Of a DNA stretch of 64,000 bases, positions 61,505 to 64,000 are shown one piece after another. Under the pieces are notes generated by a model. The model saw nothing but the letters and a program-made list of their open reading frames with translations. It was not told the origin of the DNA and did no database searches. The first letter of the stretch is position 1. Each line of letters opens with the position of its first letter. The position numbers and the translations under genes were made by a program. Source of the stretch: Oceaniglobus ichthyenteri (GTDB taxonomy: Bacteria > Pseudomonadota > Alphaproteobacteria > Rhodobacterales > Rhodobacteraceae); contig NZ_QAGK01000003.1 of assembly GCF_003057885.1 (NCBI RefSeq), positions 248,001 to 312,000 on the forward strand, given 5' to 3'.

Positions 61505-61623
61505 CGCCCCCAAGCGTGTCACATTTACCTTAACGTGTTGTTACCGGAAGGCGAGTAAACAGAGTGTTTCTAAGTTGGGCACGCAAGAGTTTGCCGATTT
61601 TCGGCGATAGAGCGTGAAAATGA

Positions 61624-61651
61624 AAAGGGCCGCCCAATGGGGCGGCCCTTT
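61624..61651 (-). terminator. Intrinsic terminator of acnA
   Basis: AAAGGGCCGCCC and GGGCGGCCCTTT pair around a four-base loop. On the minus strand it follows the acnA stop and is succeeded by TTTTCA. Confidence 0.85.
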
Positions 61652-61672
61652 GTCGTTTGGTGCGGCGAAAAA

Positions 61673-64000
61673 TCAGCCCGCTTTGGCCAGATTGCGCAGC
61701 ACATAATGCAGCACACCACCGTTTTCGATATATTCGATCTCGACCGCTGTATCGATCCGGCTCTTCAAGGTGATTTCCTTTGTCGTGCCATCGTCATAAG
61801 TGATCGTGCAGGGCACTGTCGATTGCGGTTTGATGTCCCCCTCAAGCCCGGTGATCGACACGGTTTCCGTGCCCTTCAGGCCCAGGGATTTGCGCGTATC
61901 GCCGCCGGTAAATTCGAACGGAATAACGCCCATCCCAACCAGGTTTGACCGGTGAATCCGCTCAAACGATTCGGCGATTACGGCCTTTACGCCCAACAGT
62001 GCCGTACCTTTTGCCGCCCAGTCGCGCGACGATCCGGCGCCGTATTGTTCGCCCGCAAAGATCACCAAAGGCGTGTCGTTGTCCTGATGTGCCATGGCAG
62101 CGTCATAAATCGACATCTGTTCGCCATCCGGCCCCACGGTGTATCCGCCTTCGACACCGTCCAGCATTTCGTTTTTGATACGAATGTTGGCGAATGTGCC
62201 GCGCATCATCACCTCGTGGTTGCCCCGTCGCGATCCATAGCTGTTGAATTCACGCGGTGGCACCTGACGATCGACCAGGTATTTCCCGGCGGGCGTGGTT
62301 TCCTTGAACGACCCGGCGGGCGAGATGTGATCGGTTGTGATCATATCGCCCAGAATCGCCAGAACCTTGGCATCTTTTACGTCGCTGATCACGCCTGGGT
62401 CTTTGCTCATGCCCTGGAAATAGGGCGGGTTCTGAACATAGGTGCTTGAGGCGGGCCAATCATAGGTCTGGCTGTCGGTGGTTTCCACGCTCTGCCATTT
62501 TTCGTCGCCTTTGAAAACATCGGCGTATTTCGATTGGAACGCGTCGCGGGTCACAGTTTTTTCGACCAGTTCGGCAATTTCAGCGGTGGTTGGCCAGATG
62601 TCTTTCAGGAAGACATCATTGCCGTTCTGATCCTGGCCCAGGGGCTGTGTGGTGATGTCGATATTCATATCGCCCACCAGTGCATAAGCCACGACCAGAG
62701 GTGGTGATGCCAGATAGTTGGCGCGCACGTCGGGCGAAATCCGCCCTTCAAAGTTGCGGTTGCCCGACAGGACCGACACGCCGATCAGGTCATAATCATT
62801 GATCGCCTTGCTGATTGCAGGCTCAAGCGGGCCCGAGTTGCCGATACAAGTGGTGCAGCCGTATCCGACCAGGTTAAAGCCGATGGCATCAAGGTCATCC
62901 TGCAATTCTGCCGCCTCAAGATAGGCAGAAACCACCTGTGATCCGGGCGCGAGCGAGGTCTTGACCCACGGTTTGCGGGTCAGGCCCAAGGCGCGCGCCT
63001 TGCGGGCGACAAGACCGGCACCGATCATCACATAGGGGTTTGATGTGTTGGTGCAGGATGTGATCGAGGCGATCACGATTGATCCGTCATGCAGCTGATA
63101 GGGCGCATCGCCGTTCATCTGTGCAACGAATCCGCGCTGATGATGGCCGACATCGCCGGGAATATCCTGTGGCGCAGGCTGGCCACCTTCGCCTTCCCAG
63201 CGCACTTTTTGTTTTTCGGGCGCACGTTTGCCTTCGCGCTCGCCTTTGATGTACTCCGCAAAGCTGCTGGCGGCTTTGGTCAGGGCGATATGATCCTGCG
63301 GGCGTTTGGGGCCGGAAATCGCAGGAACGATGGTCGACATGTCGAGTTCAAGGGTGTCGGTATACACCGGTTCGTACCCCGCACCGCGCCACATGCCGTT
63401 GGCCTTGGCATAGGCTTCGACCAGGGCGATGGCGTCCTGATCGCGGCCCGTGGTGTTCAGATAGCGCAGCGTTTCGTCATCAATGGGGAAGAAACCGCAG
63501 GTTGCCCCGTATTCGGGGGCCATGTTGCCAATCGTGGCGCGGTCGGCCAGGGGAACGTTGTCCAACCCATCGCCATAGAATTCAACGAATTTACCGACGA
63601 CGCCCTTGGCGCGCAGCAGTTCGACCACCTTCAACACAAGATCGGTGGCGGTGGTGCCTTCGGGCATTGCGCCGGTCAGTTTGAACCCGATTACCTCGGG
63701 AATCAGCATCGAAATCGGCTGGCCCAGCATGGCGGCCTCGGCCTCGATCCCGCCAACGCCCCAGCCCAGAACAGCGGCGCCGTTGACCATGGTTGTGTGG
63801 CTGTCGGTGCCGACCAATGTATCGGGGTAAGCAACCTGCGCGCCGTTCTGATCGGTGTCGGTCCAGACGGTTTGCGACAGATATTCCAGGTTTACCTGAT
63901 GGCAAATGCCGGTTCCCGGCGGCACAACGCGGAAATTGTTGAACGCCGACTGGCCCCATTTCAGGAACGTGTAGCGTTCCATGTTCCGCTCATATTCGCG
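61673..64000 (-). CDS. acnA: Aconitate hydratase A (5' end beyond the window)
   Basis: Interconverts citrate and isocitrate in the TCA cycle. 775 residues are visible, and the reading frame stays open to the right edge (REYERN before MERYTFLKW), so about 120-150 N-terminal residues are missing. Cluster-binding Cys are in ITSCTNTSNP and YGCTTCIGNSGP, and GSSRDWAAKGTALLGVKAVIAESFERIHRSNLVGMG marks the AcnA swivel domain. AcnA-type length and order fit; it can also bind mRNA as an iron sensor in other bacteria, not shown here. Confidence 0.97.
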   Translation of the reverse strand, partial: REYERNMERYTFLKWGQSAFNNFRVVPPGTGICHQVNLEYLSQTVWTDTDQNGAQVAYPDTLVGTDSHTTMVNGAAVLGWGVGGIEAEAAMLGQPISMLIPEVIGFKLTGAMPEGTTATDLVLKVVELLRAKGVVGKFVEFYGDGLDNVPLADRATIGNMAPEYGATCGFFPIDDETLRYLNTTGRDQDAIALVEAYAKANGMWRGAGYEPVYTDTLELDMSTIVPAISGPKRPQDHIALTKAASSFAEYIKGEREGKRAPEKQKVRWEGEGGQPAPQDIPGDVGHHQRGFVAQMNGDAPYQLHDGSIVIASITSCTNTSNPYVMIGAGLVARKARALGLTRKPWVKTSLAPGSQVVSAYLEAAELQDDLDAIGFNLVGYGCTTCIGNSGPLEPAISKAINDYDLIGVSVLSGNRNFEGRISPDVRANYLASPPLVVAYALVGDMNIDITTQPLGQDQNGNDVFLKDIWPTTAEIAELVEKTVTRDAFQSKYADVFKGDEKWQSVETTDSQTYDWPASSTYVQNPPYFQGMSKDPGVISDVKDAKVLAILGDMITTDHISPAGSFKETTPAGKYLVDRQVPPREFNSYGSRRGNHEVMMRGTFANIRIKNEMLDGVEGGYTVGPDGEQMSIYDAAMAHQDNDTPLVIFAGEQYGAGSSRDWAAKGTALLGVKAVIAESFERIHRSNLVGMGVIPFEFTGGDTRKSLGLKGTETVSITGLEGDIKPQSTVPCTITYDDGTTKEITLKSRIDTAVEIEYIENGGVLHYVLRNLAKAG

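Noticed and set aside
1-64000. CRISPR arrays, insertion sequences, prophage genes, tRNA and rRNA genes
   Set aside because: Looked for regular direct repeats, transposase-like frames, CCA-ended cloverleaf sequences and conserved rRNA segments in the gaps; none was found by eye.

Overview
The window reads as chromosomal DNA of an alphaproteobacterium of the order Rhodobacterales (roseobacter-type). The evidence is the GC-rich coding with strong third-position bias, the run yajC-secD-secF-Mth938-ccmA-ccmB-ccmC-ccmD-ccmG followed by acnA, the phaZ/phaC-phaP-phaR locus with TGC-type PhaR boxes, a Cys-type formate dehydrogenase with DUF3305/DUF3306 neighbours, and several families that are typical of this order. 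I see no rRNA, tRNA, CRISPR array, insertion sequence or phage gene. Genus and species cannot be decided from the sequence alone.

Layout. 1-7 kb: a minus-strand run (YaiI-like protein, S-formylglutathione hydrolase, AEC transporter), a TetR regulator, an NYN-LOTUS protein, an NlpC/P60 hydrolase coupled to an M17 aminopeptidase, and small unknowns. 7-11 kb: beta-carbonic anhydrase, a pair of very small genes, a 0.7 kb stretch with no convincing gene, two coupled unknown genes and a DenD-like dehydrogenase. 11-17 kb: metal and sugar-acid genes: a NicO-type transporter, znuA divergent from zur-znuC-znuB across a Zur-box-like palindrome, and gluconokinase plus a LacI-family regulator with a GntR-type operator inside the gntK promoter.

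17-29 kb: a formate dehydrogenase locus. The minus-strand run is DUF3305, DUF3306, TorD-like chaperone, a 62-residue Tat-signal protein, FdhA, FdhB, a lipoprotein with its own terminator, cytochrome b subunit FdhC, and a 43-residue membrane protein. Divergently transcribed is a compact run: a 650-residue multi-cluster ferredoxin protein, DUF6494, an Mrp/NBP35 Fe-S carrier ATPase, a degenerate biotin/lipoate-ligase-fold protein (DUF4444) and DUF6505. I consider this paired arrangement the best candidate in the window for a poorly described system, probably one that matures or supplies electrons to the formate dehydrogenase. Together with S-formylglutathione hydrolase, the locus covers the end of glutathione-dependent formaldehyde oxidation (S-formylglutathione to formate to CO2); carbonic anhydrase would equilibrate the CO2 produced.

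29-38 kb: thrS, two alpha/beta hydrolases (one has lost its nucleophile serine) and the polyhydroxybutyrate locus, with PhaR-box-like sites before phaC, phaP and phaR. 38-49 kb: a class III aminotransferase, a DMT exporter, a LysM protein, an Atm1-type ABC exporter and an RND pump with an unusually long middle section plus its adaptor. 49-64 kb: yfgM-bamB-der with a structured leader, a TspO-like membrane protein, serS, the Sec translocon auxiliary genes, the cytochrome c maturation genes, a newly noticed 38-residue membrane protein, and an aconitase running off the right edge.

Short genes I added by reading the strands directly: 8040-8216, 16920-17051 and 61388-61504 (all minus). Where an upstream ATG was not supported by a ribosome binding site I moved the start and said why.
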